DNA of 64,000 bases from Romanomermis culicivorax. Lineage: Eukaryota; Nematoda; Enoplea; Mermithida; Mermithidae. The translations under genes were made by a program, and so were the position numbers. Shown in pieces: positions 23,436 through 34,438 of this stretch (position 1 is its first letter; each line of letters begins with the position of its first letter). Under the pieces are notes generated by a model. The model had not been told where the DNA came from and searched no databases. It saw nothing but the letters and a program-made list of their open reading frames with translations. The stretch spans positions 744,001 through 808,000 of the forward strand of contig CAWUHX010000029.1 in the NCBI GenBank assembly GCA_963922205.1. The letters are read 5' to 3'.

Positions 23436-25165
23436 CTGAAGCAAGATATCACGAATAACACAGAAGCAAATAAATGAAAAATAGTAAAGCAGTAATATGG
23501 TCAGCCAAAACGCACTCCTTTTGACTTTCACTATTTTTCAAGCGCAGTGCTCAATGCCAATTAGATATGATTTTATACCATACGCCAGAAGACTGATGCA
23601 TGAAAATCATTCTAAAATTTTACATATCTTTATAACAGTAACATCAAAACTTATCAAGAACAAATATATATGTTTTCGTTACCGAAGGTGTATACCATTC
23701 CAGGCGGTGCCGGATCCACGATTTGTCACGAAAGTATGGAAATAATTATGAAATTCCCGATATTCACATTCCAAGGTCAATATTTTCATACTTAGAATCA
23801 TTTCAGGAACGTGGATTTTCATATGTTTCCTTTATTCAATTTGCCAGCATTTTTTGGATTTTGGATTCGTAATTCCCAAAAGGTTTTGCTGTCTATCTAC
23901 TTTTCAGAAAAATAAAATTTAAATCATAAATTAAAAATAGATTCATTTTTCAGTAATTCTTCTCGATTGTTTCCTACAATGCCAAAAGGTCGAATAACAA
24001 ATTAAGGTAAGATACATTTCTGCACAGGAACCCTTTTGAGTGTTAGCCGCAGTGCTGGGCAATGTCAGAAACTTCCACTGGTTTAAAAATCAAATTTTTT
24101 GGTTGGTTGGTTGCCCGAAATACCTACGACTTTTCTTATTTCTCTCGAATTTTTGAGAAATAGTTGGTTTTTTCCAGCCTTTTTTTAACGTCTCCCTGCT
24201 GATGGCATTATGTAGATGATTGAATACGTCAGCACATCAGCAAATTACCCAGGTCTGCTTAGCTGTTTAGTTTCGCACATCATATCCAGTATTCATATTT
24301 GAAATGAAACAGCAAGTTTTCGTATTACACGAATATTTAGTATATAACGAGTATTTGCTACTATAGCTCTAACTTAGGTGGGAATGCGATCCGACTCAAA
24401 GATCATAAAAATCTTCTTAAACGCGAGAAGGTCGGCAAAATGCACGATTTAGATAAAATAAATACTATTTTTCACATGTCTACTTCTGTTCTCTAGCTTC
24501 TACTCCCAATCATTCTTTATTATATCATGTTCATCATCATAGTGCTACTAATTTTACAGGCACGTTCCAGAACTAATTCATGCTTCTTTTTCCTTTTCTT
24601 CAGGTTGCAAACGATTCAACCTGGCAACGGCGAAAGAGCACCCATCCATTTTTAAAAATCGATATTTCTGTCGACATTTACTAGAATAAAAACTGCAAGA
24701 TATGGCACCCTTTGACCGATAGCACACGTGTAAATTTCAGTTGTGCTAGAGTTTGGTTCTCAGGTTTAATCAACAGAAAATGTTTTCACCAGTAAAAAAT
24801 TCACTGAAGTTATGCACAACGCAGAACTGGTTTCAAACTTATAATCTCTCAGCAATGCATATACTTGAAGTAGTGTGACTTATGTGTAATATGCAAAGAG
24901 CAGGCGAAGAACATTCTCCAATGACGAAATCAGCAAATTTCAGAAAAAGTTTTAAAACAACGTCAAAAAAAGACAAATCACCATTATTCTACGAAATATG
25001 CTGCAAAATGGAGGAATATCTTTTCTCACCGACGAACAGGAATGCCAGCTTCAATAAAGTGGGACCATCATTCTCCATGGTTATTGACGTGAAATACAAC
25101 GGAATTTCCGATAAAAATTCACAAAAAAAGTTTTACAGAGGCATTTCATCAACTGTGATGCTATG
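23436..25165. other. Intron, no recognised feature
   Basis: No supported gene. A segment at about 24090-24260 (GAAATACC...CAGCACATCAGCAAATTACC) is loosely similar to 28240-28390, hinting at an old dispersed repeat. A 165-codon frame starting 24882 is intron sequence running into a hAT-A element and is not a gene. Confidence 0.4.
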
Positions 25166-25350
25166 CATACATGTAATTAGGGGGGAAGTGCTATGGGAAC
25201 CCCCCCCCCCAGAAATCGTCGACCATATGGCTAGCCATTGGGCGACCGCCCCCCCAGGATTTTCCAATCCTATGGCTAGCCATATGGTAGCCCTAGGGAC
25301 CCCCATACTTCTGGTCGGAAAAATACTGAAAAATGTCAATTTTTTGATGG
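25166..25350 (+). mobile_element. hAT-A copy 6, left part
   Basis: CATACATGTAATTAGG start, both palindromes and the CCTAGGGACCCCCATACT segment, stopping at about 25350 where hAT-C sequence begins. The left flank ATGCTATG does not match the right flank AATTGCAT of the following right part, so the two parts are probably not halves of one insertion. Confidence 0.8.
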
Positions 25351-26073
25351 AAAAAAAGCTATTAATCTTTCCTGCCTGAAACGCCGGAAAATTTTTTTGG
25401 GTATTGACATTCTGCGATGTTGGAAAATCAATTCTCCAAACACTTATTTGAAGAATTAGATTCGAATTTTCTGTTCAAAAGTCGTAATTTCTAGAATTTT
25501 ATGTTTGAAAAATTTTAAAACCATTAATTTATTCTTACACCCTCATGAACTTGGCCGAAAAGATATGAGTAAGAAGAATAGAAATAACCGAAAACTACTT
25601 CCACGAAGCTTTCGAATTGATCTTACGTTAAGAAAGGAATAATCGCTTCAAAAAAATTACAGACTTGACGTATTGATCTTTCTCAAAAAATGTGTCAAGG
25701 GAAAAATTGAATCTTCATTAAATATCAAGATGAAATATTGAAGATTACTAATTAAAACATGAGATAATACGTTTAAGATGATTAAAACCATTAAAGATTA
25801 AATGATAAGTGAAGGTGGACATGTTAGAAGCGGCGCCTGAGCTAGGAAATAAATAATAATGCTTATTTAAGTTATAACTGGCGCGAAGCGCCGGAAAATT
25901 TTGAGATTATGACCTTCTAAAATGCACCAAAACGCATCTTTTCTGTATCCGATATGATCAAACACATGACTCAAAAAATTCTGGCAAGCCATTTTGGCTT
26001 GTTGGACAAAAATTCTACAAGCCATTTTGTCAGTCCAACAAGCCATGGCTTGTAAAATGCTAAAAAAACTATG
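25351..26073 (+). mobile_element. hAT-C copy, left end missing
   Basis: From AGCTATTAATCTTTCCTGCC onwards it follows 10250-10972 closely and ends CTAAAAAAACTATG. The exact hairpin is at 25880-25892. The first part of the element (matching about 9872-10250) is missing. The following CCTAGGGA would be its right target duplication. Confidence 0.8.
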
Positions 26074-26393
26074 CCTAGGGACCCCCATACTTTTGGTCGG
26101 AAAAATACTGAAAAATGTTAATTTTTTGATGAAAAATGTCAATTTTTGAACAAAAATGGTCGAAAACATCATTTTTCTCTGCGCTTCGCGCCGTAAATAC
26201 ATTCTATTGTCATTTTTTAGACAAAAATTACTATTTTTTGAACCATTTTTCGAACTTTTTTCGTGAAAAAATCGAATTTTTTTCCTTCAGAGACCTTTCC
26301 CCCCAAAATTTTGGGAATTACTGACCCCCGGCCCCAAAAAAGTGGCCCAAACCCCCCCCCCTCCCCAGACCTCAGGGCTCCGTTACATGTATG
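26074..26393 (+). mobile_element. hAT-A right part after hAT-C
   Basis: It starts again at CCTAGGGACCCCC, so about 59 bases are present both here and at 25292-25350. It then runs to CCGTTACATGTATG, including GCGCTTCGCGCC near 26183. Confidence 0.8.
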
Positions 26394-26625
26394 AATTGCA
26401 TGGTGTGCGAATAAAAAAATTAATAGATTTCAGGCGGACCAACTGACAAAACCAAATATCGAATAGACGTGCAGATCCAGAACAATACTAATTCAAAAAT
26501 TCGAAACATCCAATGAGAGACTGATTTAAAAACATGAAAAATGCGGAACTAGTTGCCATAGAAAATCGATGATATCAATATTATTGCATTTTGCTTCTAT
26601 CTTTATCAACAATTACAGTCACAAG
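26394..26625. other. Intron, no recognised feature
   Basis: Short AT-rich spacer between hAT-A copies. Nothing seen. Confidence 0.4.
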
Positions 26626-27074
26626 TATACATGTAACGGAGCTTCGAGATCTAGGATGATAGAGCAATTTTTTGTGGGTGGGGTCATCGATTGCTAAAAA
26701 AGGGGTCATCGAAAAAAAGTTTTCGATTCATTCGCCATGTCCGGAAACGGTTTAAAAATTGTAATTTTTGTCTAAAAATCATCAAAATATGTATTTATCG
26801 CGCGAAGCGCCGAAAAGATCGACATCTTTGAGCATAATGATCATTTTCTATACTACATTTTTGCATTTTTCATTTGCATTTATTTACATTTTCGGTTTTC
26901 ATTTATTTACATTTCCATCATTTTCATTTACATTTTACAGTTTTTTCGACCAAAAGAATGGGATTCTTTTTACTGATATATTTCAGCCATGTGATTGGCA
27001 AACCTTGGGGGGGGGGAATCGCCAAATGGCAGACGATTTCTGGGGGTCCTTATGACACTTCCTCCAATTACGCA
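26626..27074 (-). mobile_element. hAT-A copy 7 (reverse orientation)
   Basis: ATACATGTAACGGAGCTTCG opens the copy and CTTCCTCCAATTACGC closes it. The hairpin CGCGCGAAGCGCC is at about 26800-26811. Between about 26850 and 26940 several TTTCATTT(A/G)CATTT repeats have expanded inside it. Its palindromes near 27000 are badly degraded. Confidence 0.7.
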
Positions 27075-27596
27075 TATGGAAAGTTGTCTGACTTTTTTTA
27101 TTCAAAAATGAATGCACTTCCAGAATATATAGTGTTTTATGCTTGAAATACTACGGTTATCGTTGTATGACCCTTACACGAAGTTTTGTTGTTCCCTCTA
27201 CGTAGCGAAGCAGACGTTGTCGGAACTATGACTTATTTACACTGCGAAATTTTCTGTAAATATCTGGAATTCGTTCAACTTCACGGCGAGATCGACTTTT
27301 ATTTTTTTAGTTCTCCACGGCAGAAACGACGAAAAATCAAATGAAAATGTAAGTTTCAAGAGCACCATCCAAGTTTAAGAACGGTTTTTTGTTTGATACA
27401 TTGTCCAGCGATTTTTTTTATCAGATTCCAGATCAATCTTGAATGCCCGAAAATTTCAATCAGTTATATTTCTGCTCACAAGCATTTCCATTACAAGAAC
27501 CTGCTTATGTCCTATAGTACATGCTAGAGCTCGAATTTTCTGCTGGTACAGTCATCATCCGGTTGGCCAAGAAAGTGTTGCGGTATTACTATAGTT
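27075..27596. other. Intron, no recognised feature
   Basis: No frame or repeat supported. Ends in CTATAGTT, the left duplication of the next element. Confidence 0.4.
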
Positions 27597-28028
27597 CATA
27601 CATGTAACGGAGCTCCGGTCTGGGGGGGTTGGAGCACTTTTTTGGGGCCGGGGGTCAGTAATTCCCAAAATTTTGGGGGGAGGGGTCCCTGAAGGAAAAA
27701 AAATTCGATTTTTCCCATGAAAAATGTCCGAAAAACGGTTTAAAAAGTAGTAATTTTTGTCTAAAAAATGATAAAATATGTACTTATGGCGCGAAGCGCC
27801 GAGAAAATCGACGTTTTCGACCATTTTTTGTTCAAAAATTGACATTTTTCATGGAAAAAATGACATTTTTCACTATTTTTCCGACTAAAACTATGGGGGT
27901 CCCTAGGGCTACCATATGGCTAGCCATAGGGTTGGAAAATACTGGGGGGGTCGCCCAATGGCTAGCCATATGGTCGACGATTTCTGGGGGGGGGGTTCCC
28001 ATAGCACTTCCCCCCAGTTACATGTGTG
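27597..28028 (-). mobile_element. hAT-A copy 8, with exact target duplication
   Basis: A 432-bp reverse copy from CATACATGTAACGGAGC to CCCAGTTACATGTGTG, flanked by CTATAGTT at 27589-27596 and 28029-28036. It carries the exact hairpin GGCGCGAAGCGCC at 27788-27800 and both palindromes near 27910 and 27960. Confidence 0.92.
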
Positions 28029-29451
28029 CTATAGTTAAACATGTAGAAAATTTACGATGATTTCTTACATTCAGAATTACGATCTCTAGAAAAACAAGCA
28101 TTTACACATGATCCATCTATACAAATTTGGAAACTATCTTCTAATTCACTATCCAAACTCATTTTTTGGACTTTTATTTTCTAATTTTCTACCCAGTTCT
28201 AGGCAATAGCAGAATTTATCGCTTACCGGTTAAAAAATTCATTTTTTGGTTTCAGCCCGAAATTAATATGACTTTTGCTAGAGTTTATCAAAAATAACTA
28301 ATTTCTAGCAGATTTATTTGCTTTTCAATCTGGCTAATTGAAAACATCAGCACATCGCCCTCTGATTGTCCCAATTTACCTTATTGTGATATTTTTAAAA
28401 CTCCTAGTTAAATAAACCCTAATGTCTTTTGATCCGTACACCCATCTCCCTAGTTTTTAATATTAATAACCAGCAGATCGCACGCTTGATAAAAATGCAA
28501 ACTGATACAAGTGAAGACGCATTCGCAACCGATCGAGCTTTCAAAAAAACAAATCCTAGTTTTTTGATGGCAATGAAATAAAATAGGAACGTTTTGCGGA
28601 AAAACTTCTAACCATGGCTATTCTCAGAGACGTAAAAATTTACGAGCAACCACGCAACCGAACCAGGACGAGAAATGGTTTTTTATTTTTGGCTCTTTTA
28701 TATACGAATTATCACAATTTTGATTAATGAGAAGAATGTATGTAAATGTAGAAGTATGAAATGATACGAGCGAACATCGAAATTAAAACTTATAGATGAG
28801 AATATATCTAGTCAAAAGACAAAATTTATGATTTGAGATAAAAAATGGTAAAAATACAAAATAAACGAGCATATACTGGAAAATTCATCGGTAGAATTTA
28901 AAACTTTTAGAATATAAACTACTTCAGAAAAGTGAAGAAAATAATTATTCGCAATAACTGCACTCGCATTTATATTAAAATTATTAATAGAAGTCTTTCC
29001 GAAAGCACCGATCAGATTGAAGAGGTCATGATTAATTTGAACAGATAATTTCTTATCAGTACTACTAAATAATACTTGATCAAGCTGAACAAGAAAAATA
29101 AAGTTAGAGTTGATTTTATGCATGTCTCTTATCTTATGCCTTTATCTAAAAAAATTTTCGTAAAAATTCACTGAGAACGAGTTATATATCGGTTGTTACA
29201 GTATTTTTAAACTGAAAAATATGTGATACAAAGATAGTCCTCAAGTTTAACTTTTATTTGTCAGCGGGGTCTAGAAGCATGTGGCATATTTCTTTTGAAC
29301 TTTTCTTGATGGAAAAGAACTCCAGCTACAAAATTTTTTCTTCTTAATCAAGCGAACAAAAGAAAATGCTGCGAAACTAACTATATACTAAAAATTCCAC
29401 ATTTTTGTACACCAAATAATTTGTTCCGGACTGGTAATTTATCTGGCTTAC
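28029..29451. other. Intron, no recognised feature
   Basis: AT-rich. A 103-codon minus frame at 28812-29123 has no domain or splice context. The segment 28240-28390 loosely resembles 24090-24260. Nothing else seen. Confidence 0.4.
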
Positions 29452-29690
29452 ATTTTGTGACAGCAAGGCGCTGCCACTGCCGATGCCATTGATGTCTTGA
29501 GTTTGCTGCAGACTGGGCGAAATAATTTGGCCTTTTGTAGTTTTAATGGCTGTTTTTGCCGTAGCGACCGTAGTAAGATTTTTATTTTCCAGCGCCGGTG
29601 TCGATTCATTGTTATTATTGACAATTTGGCTAGATTTTCGACTACGATAGTCGTTTTTTTTCCCGAATGGGAACCATTCATTTTGATCGG
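29452..29690 (-). CDS. CCDC66-like gene, exon 2
   Basis: This exon of 239 nt lies between acceptor TTATCTAG and donor GTAAGC. Two bases complete the split codon from exon 1 and 79 full codons follow, ending in phase 0. The first residues give a N-E-W-F-P-F-G-K motif, comparable to the W-x-P-W/F-G-(K/R) motif after the first helix in CCDC66-like proteins. The rest is N/S/T-rich and probably disordered. A plus-strand reading frame of 65 codons over the same bases is a shadow. Confidence 0.75.
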
Positions 29691-30079
29691 CTAGATAAGA
29701 AAAAGTAGGGACACATATAGGAAAACTGAAAGGGCAAACTATGTGACCATAAATATTCAAAAGTTTGATTACTTTGTAGTATTGATTGGATTGGAGAGTA
29801 AAATGTACAACAATCAAACAAAAACTAAATGAAATGTTAGGTCTAGAAAATTATCGTTTACTTAAAATATCCTCGACATTGAGTCAAAATGCAGGCTTCA
29901 ATCACAATATTGTAGACGTTGTCAAGTGAATGAATGTAAGTTGCAAGACGTTAGCAGTGTGGAAACAGTGATTTTTGCATTTAATTCAGACGACACTTGG
30001 AACAAAATTTAATATTGGAACAAGCACTAAAATATGCCACAAAATTTAGACTAATAATCACATATCATTGTTTACTTAC

Positions 30080-30173
30080 CCTTTTCCTGCGACCATTGCA
30101 ATTTTTTCTTTTCAACTAAAGATAGTTCCTGTTTATCGTCGCCGTAAGATCCGACCGAATTGTAAATATTCAT
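30080..30173 (-). CDS. CCDC66-like gene, exon 1 (start codon)
   Basis: ATG at 30173 opens 31 codons plus one base, ending at donor G|GTAAGT (30079-30078). The peptide carries an E-L-S-L-V-E-K-K-K-L-Q-W stretch, the helix type seen at the start of CCDC66-like coiled coils. The trailing G pairs with the CC that opens exon 2 to give an alanine codon. The ATG has an A-rich context (AACAACATG). A further upstream coding exon is not excluded, because the frame stays open for some codons before the ATG. No TATA box or clear promoter was seen to the right. Confidence 0.7.
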
Positions 30174-30922
30174 GTTGTTTTTCCAACACAAATAATAATA
30201 GTACTGCTTCTGGATCGAAGACAAGTCTCTGAAAACTGGATATTATAACCGAAACGCTTTCTATACTAATTAATGTCCGGCTCGCCCAAGTCCATTGCTT
30301 CTCGTTCGTTATCGGGAAGCGAACTACCTGCCGGGTAAAACGAACGTATCGAAAATGCCAGGAAAAAATTTCATCAAGCACAAAAAGAATGTCATTCTTG
30401 TCGTCAACGAGGAATACTAAAAGGCCTCTTTTTTACTATATCCTGAAAAATAGAACACGCTGCAAGATAGTCCATATGACGTTCATCCCCCCTACAGTTA
30501 CTACAAAAATATATAAATGTTAGTAATAGTGTGCGCCCTCAAATAGATTTCTCTTTCCTTACCTTCGTTTCCCAAGTTAGTACAATATATATTGCACGGC
30601 TGACCAACACCACAATATCCATAAACGACTGTTCACTTCACTCCGCGAAAACTTGCCACATCGAACAGTGAATAAAATTTCCAAAATGTGATTTTATTCA
30701 ACTAGCACGCCACTTATGTAATAGAAGGCCAAATGATATACACATTTGGGAAATATTTACGCATCATGAAAATGTCTAACGGAGAAGTGAAAATGCAAAA
30801 GTAATGATTGTGCACACCTATAATCAATCACGCGACTGACACCCGTTTTGAATTTTCACAAGGGCATTGCGTATGTGATAGTCGCAAGCCCAGCCTTAAA
30901 TAAACAAACTGTTCCTTTTTGA
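30174..30922. promoter_or_regulatory. Upstream region of the CCDC66-like gene
   Basis: About 750 bp between the CCDC66-like start codon (minus) and a possible plus-strand first exon (30923). The two diverge, so this may be a shared promoter region. No TATA box, initiator or conserved element was recognised, so this is position only. Confidence 0.25.
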
Positions 30923-31017
30923 ATGTCGAAGGAAAAGGATGAACTTGGTCGGTCCACTAATTATTTTTGTATTTTGAATAAACGTAAAAAATCAATTCAG
31001 ATCACGCAAGATGACTT
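30923..31017 (+). CDS. Possible first exon of an unknown plus-strand gene
   Basis: ATG at 30923 opens a lysine-rich N-terminus and meets a good donor, GACTTT|GTAAGT, at 31018. Without splicing the frame runs on to 31195, but its last codons lie inside a MITE, so the unspliced product is unlikely. No protein family recognised. No matching downstream exon was identified before the transposons that follow. It may be chance. Confidence 0.3.
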
Positions 31018-31155
31018 TGTAAGTAACCGGCCATATGTATGCGGATGTCTATTTGATTATATGACTTCAAGGCAAATATTAACTGCTTGCATGTCAGGAT
31101 GTTCCGCGGATTTGCAAAATGAAATTTTCCAAGTCATTTTTCTACAATTTTACAC

Positions 31156-31368
31156 GGGTCGGCTTCATCAAAGACAAGGTCCTACCGAGCTGTAGCTTAA
31201 ACTGCAGTTAGCTCTGCATGTTATACCATCGCCGTTAAGGTACAGCTCAGCTGCAGCTCAACTCAAACACAACATATCAAGAAAGCTAGGCTGCAGTTGA
31301 GCTACGCCTTGACGACAGTGTTATATCAGTAGCAGCTGCAGCTCAAGTCCCTTTGATGAAACTGGCCC
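31156..31368. mobile_element. 213-bp Harbinger-type MITE
   Basis: GGGTCGGCTTCATCAAAG at the left and CTTTGATGAAACTGGCCC at the right are inverted. The interior is made of AGCTGCAGCT-type palindromes, as at 3510-3712. The flanking triplets are CAC and CAG, close to a CWG 3-bp target duplication. It sits 75 bp left of the large Harbinger element. Confidence 0.7.
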
Positions 31369-31732
31369 CAGGTTTTTCCGGAGTAAAAATCATCTATATT
31401 TATCATACAAAATGATAAAAGTGTGTGTACCAGTGGAAGACCTGCTGCCGGTTTCCGGAAAGCAACTTAAGTCGGAGTCGGACTTAAGTTCTAACTTAAA
31501 CCGTTAAGTCGGTTTCCGGTACGGAAGACTTTGCTCAACTTTAAGACATGTCTTAAACATATGACTTAAGTTAAGACTTAAAAAAATGGGTTTCCGGTAC
31601 GTTAAGACTAGTCTTGACTTATTTAAGTTATGTCTTAACTCCCGTGAAATTTAAGACTGGTGGGTAGGTGTCTTAAAGTTACGACGAGGTGTATTATGTC
31701 GGTTTGTTCACACTTCACTCGTACATCATTTC

Positions 31733-32508
31733 TTGCGTTTTCGAAAAATGGTCGGTCGACTTTTATTGCTGCTGAACGAGGAACGTCGAAACAACATTCG
31801 CATCAATAGAATATTTCGTGACCGATCTAATCCTCTAGATATATATAATGACGTGGATTTGTATCAAAGATATCGTTTCGATCGTCCAAGTATTTTGCAT
31901 ATCACGGACTTATTAGCTAATCAACTAAATACTACGAAGAGGAATTACGCCATGCTGCCAGTGCAACAAGTTCTTATGACCTTGCGATATTATGCTACTG
32001 GTACGTTTCAAATTTTTTGTGGGGACGATATTTGTATAACCAAAAGTGCTGCATGCAAAACAGTTTGGAAAGTAACTAGCGCTATATTGAATCGTATGAG
32101 TTCCGGCATACAGTTTCCGGTCGAAGGGCGTTGCGATCAAATAAAATCGGACTTTTACAAAATTGCAAATTTCCCGGGCGTTTTAGGATTAGTTGATGGT
32201 ACTCATATTCGCATTCAACGACCGTCTGAAAATGAAAACGACTATATTAATCGTAAATATTTTCCTTCTATCAACGTCCAAAGTATTTGTGATAGTAAAG
32301 GACGATTTTTGAACGTTTGCGCGAAGTGGCCAGGGTCAACGCATGATGCTTTTGTGTGGTCTCAAAGCCGGATAAACGCGCAATTTGAAGCCGGTCGTGA
32401 AGACGGATTCATACTCGGCGATAGCGGGTACCCTTGCAAACCATGGTTACTCACGCCTTTCCGGAACCCGGAAAATCGTAATCAATTGAATTTTAACGCA
32501 GCCCATAG
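31733..32508 (+). CDS. Harbinger transposase, exon 1 (HARBI1-like DDE)
   Basis: The first of two exons of a 351-residue DDE nuclease, the HARBI1/PIF transposase size. The exon holds an N-terminal helical region and most of the catalytic fold. The first acidic residue lies in G-L-V-D-G-T-H-I, the second in L-G-D-S-G-Y-P, and W-P-G-S-T-H-D sits between them as in the family. Donor AG|GTAGGC at 32509 splits the codon of the A-H-R motif. The enzyme would cut and paste the element at 3-bp targets, normally in complex with the SANT protein coded on the other strand. ATG at 31748 is an alternative start. Confidence 0.9.
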
Positions 32509-32975
32509 GTAGGCATATTTCACTGCTTTCTTGATTCAGAAAATTCCCTTTGTTATCTCATAGATCAAAATTTGAAGAAATAAAACAGAAATAACATGAT
32601 AATATGTTAATCAAGCATAAATATATCTCCTTAATTTTCAAAGAATTTCAGCACAACAATAATGTCAAATTGTAGAACATATTTCTGTTCTTTTTCACCT
32701 TTACAAATAACATATTCGGATGTGGAAGCGTCATAATATTTATACAGCTAAAATTATGTAATTTTATGCTTCAATATTGAATAATTTTTTCCTGAAGTCA
32801 CCATGAAAAACTGGAGACCATAAATGGGCGTGGTGGGGGTTTGGAGGGGGGGCTTGAAACCCTGATATATTCTTTCCGCAGTATTAATTTTTCTATAGTT
32901 AAAATTTTGCTGCACGTTTAGACACACAAAAAAATTTTTTGAGTGAATAAAAAAAATTATTGTGCTTCCTTTAAG
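32509..32975 (+). other. Intron of the Harbinger transposase gene
   Basis: A 467-bp GT-AG intron, ending CTTCCTTTAAG. It contains in-frame stops and a G-rich stretch near 32825-32850. Length is not divisible by three. No other feature. Confidence 0.75.
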
Positions 32976-33255
32976 GCGCACACGAGTCATCATTGAACAA
33001 ACGTTTGGTAGATGGAAACGACGCTTCCACATTATGCATGGTGAAGTTCGTATCAAACCATCTAAAGTCACAAAGCTCATCATTGCTACTAGTATATTGC
33101 ATAATCTAGCGATTGATCGGAATCAACGAGATTTTGATGATGTGTTTGAAGACGAATTAGAAGGCATTGAGATTGCGGATTACAACGACGCACTGGGTCC
33201 AGAAAACGGAAAGACTTTTAGATTACACATTGCGAATTCATACTTCCATTTATAG
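32976..33255 (+). CDS. Harbinger transposase, exon 2
   Basis: Continues exactly in phase: the split arginine codon, then R-T-R-V-I-I-E-Q-T-F-G-R-W-K. This carries the third catalytic acid (E) of the DDE triad in its usual family context. L-H-N-L-A and an acidic tail follow, then TAG at 33253-33255. 776 + 280 nt give 352 codons including the stop. No frameshift or stop breaks the gene. Confidence 0.9.
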
Positions 33256-33312
33256 TCTGGTCCGAAAAACGGATTCACATTTTATTCAAACAGATTCTTA
33301 TAATAATAAAAC

Positions 33313-33607
33313 TTATTTCAACTCGGTGAGGTTGTAACTAGATTTCAACTTATCAGCTTTCAGTCTCAACACATGAATCTCCCAATCTAATTTCACTTTT
33401 TTCTTTTCGAACAGTTCTTTTTTCATGGCAAACGTTTCCTTTTGTAATTCCAACGATTCTTTCTCGATATCGAGTCGAGCTTTCTCGATTTCAAGTAATG
33501 ACGGTGTGACCGAATTCTCCGCATTTTTCGGAGCCTTTATCGGAACTTTGGAAGCTGTGGAAATTGGACCTTTTCCGACCATATCGTAATCGACATCGGA
33601 TTCATTT
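33313..33607 (-). CDS. Harbinger Myb/SANT-like protein, exon 2 (coiled coil)
   Basis: After acceptor TTCCAG one base completes a split codon; 97 codons and a stop follow. The product is an acidic linker, then a K/E/L heptad helix of about 60 residues, the typical C-terminal coiled coil of the accessory protein. Only 57 bp separate its end from the end of the transposase gene, so the two genes converge. Confidence 0.85.
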
Positions 33608-34438
33608 CTGGAATTAATTAATGAATATTTTCAATTTTTATTTCACTATACTACCTAATCATGAAAACTTAAAAAATCTTTAAAGCTGTTAATCAAAACA
33701 ACGCAGTACCGAAAGTGAGATATTTATTGAGGGGAAAAAAGTACATATGATCCTTTGATATGAAAATTAATAAATAACGTTTGAAAGAGCACACTCAATG
33801 TTCGACAGATTCTAAATTAAAAGTCACTTTTTATTGGCTATTGTTTCAACACTATATCCTTTAAAAAAATTTGTGGACAATATTGTCGATGAAGTAATTT
33901 TTTCTATTGGTCATAAATAATGTCTCAAGCAGCATCAAGTGATACTCTATTAATACTCTTTTGCTTCAAATTCTATGCTAATTGTTTGAAATTTTCTGGA
34001 AAAATTCTTGGTTCTATTGATCAAAAAGATTCAGCATGGTGAGAAACGTCTAAAAACAGCGTTTCAGCAGATTTGTCACATTTTTCGACTTCATCCGACT
34101 TTTCAGGTATGAATCCCCTAGAATTTTTCCACTGTCAATGTATGATCGCTACGACATTTCATTTTCATTTCTTAAATAAGATTTTCATGTTACGCTGTTA
34201 AATTCGTAATTTGTTTAGACGGTCGTCACCGAAATAGTTTTATAAAGTCGGTTACAAAATTTATTTTGATTTAAACACTATGTCATTAGTGATTGGCAGT
34301 TGCCTAATGGCTATACTAGTTCCTTTTACTTTAATGTGCAACCTCATTCATTTTTCGATAGTGTTATTAGGATATCGTTTTAACATTCTTCAAGAAATAA
34401 TTCGCGTTATTAAGTAAATTATACGTGCAAGTACTCAC
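33608..34438 (-). other. Intron of the Harbinger SANT gene
   Basis: An 831-bp GT-AG intron (donor GTGAGT, acceptor TTAATTCCAG), AT-rich, without any recognised feature. Confidence 0.6.

Larger units (their letters stand above)
1..30173 (-). other. CCDC66-like host gene (span of seven exons)
   Basis: Seven minus-strand exons (30080-30173, 29452-29690, 23109-23435, 12593-13074, 2780-2855, 2524-2685, 1-134) join with consistent phases through GT-AG sites and total 1514 nt, about 504 codons, open at the left edge. The product begins with a K/E-rich stretch ending in a W-F-P-F-G-K motif, continues with a long low-complexity S/T/N/Q region, and ends in a charged coiled coil. That order, and the residue pattern of the helix (LD start, then K/R/E/Q heptads), resembles CCDC66, a centrosome and ciliary coiled-coil protein. 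The family call is from remembered resemblance, not a search; another E/K-rich centrosomal protein such as CSPP1 is possible. The introns (about 0.1 to 10.5 kb) carry nearly all repeats of this half of the window. Confidence 0.6.

Noticed and set aside
24882..25379. 165-codon plus-strand frame
   Set aside because: Its second half is hAT-A and hAT-C repeat sequence and the first half has no domain or splice context.
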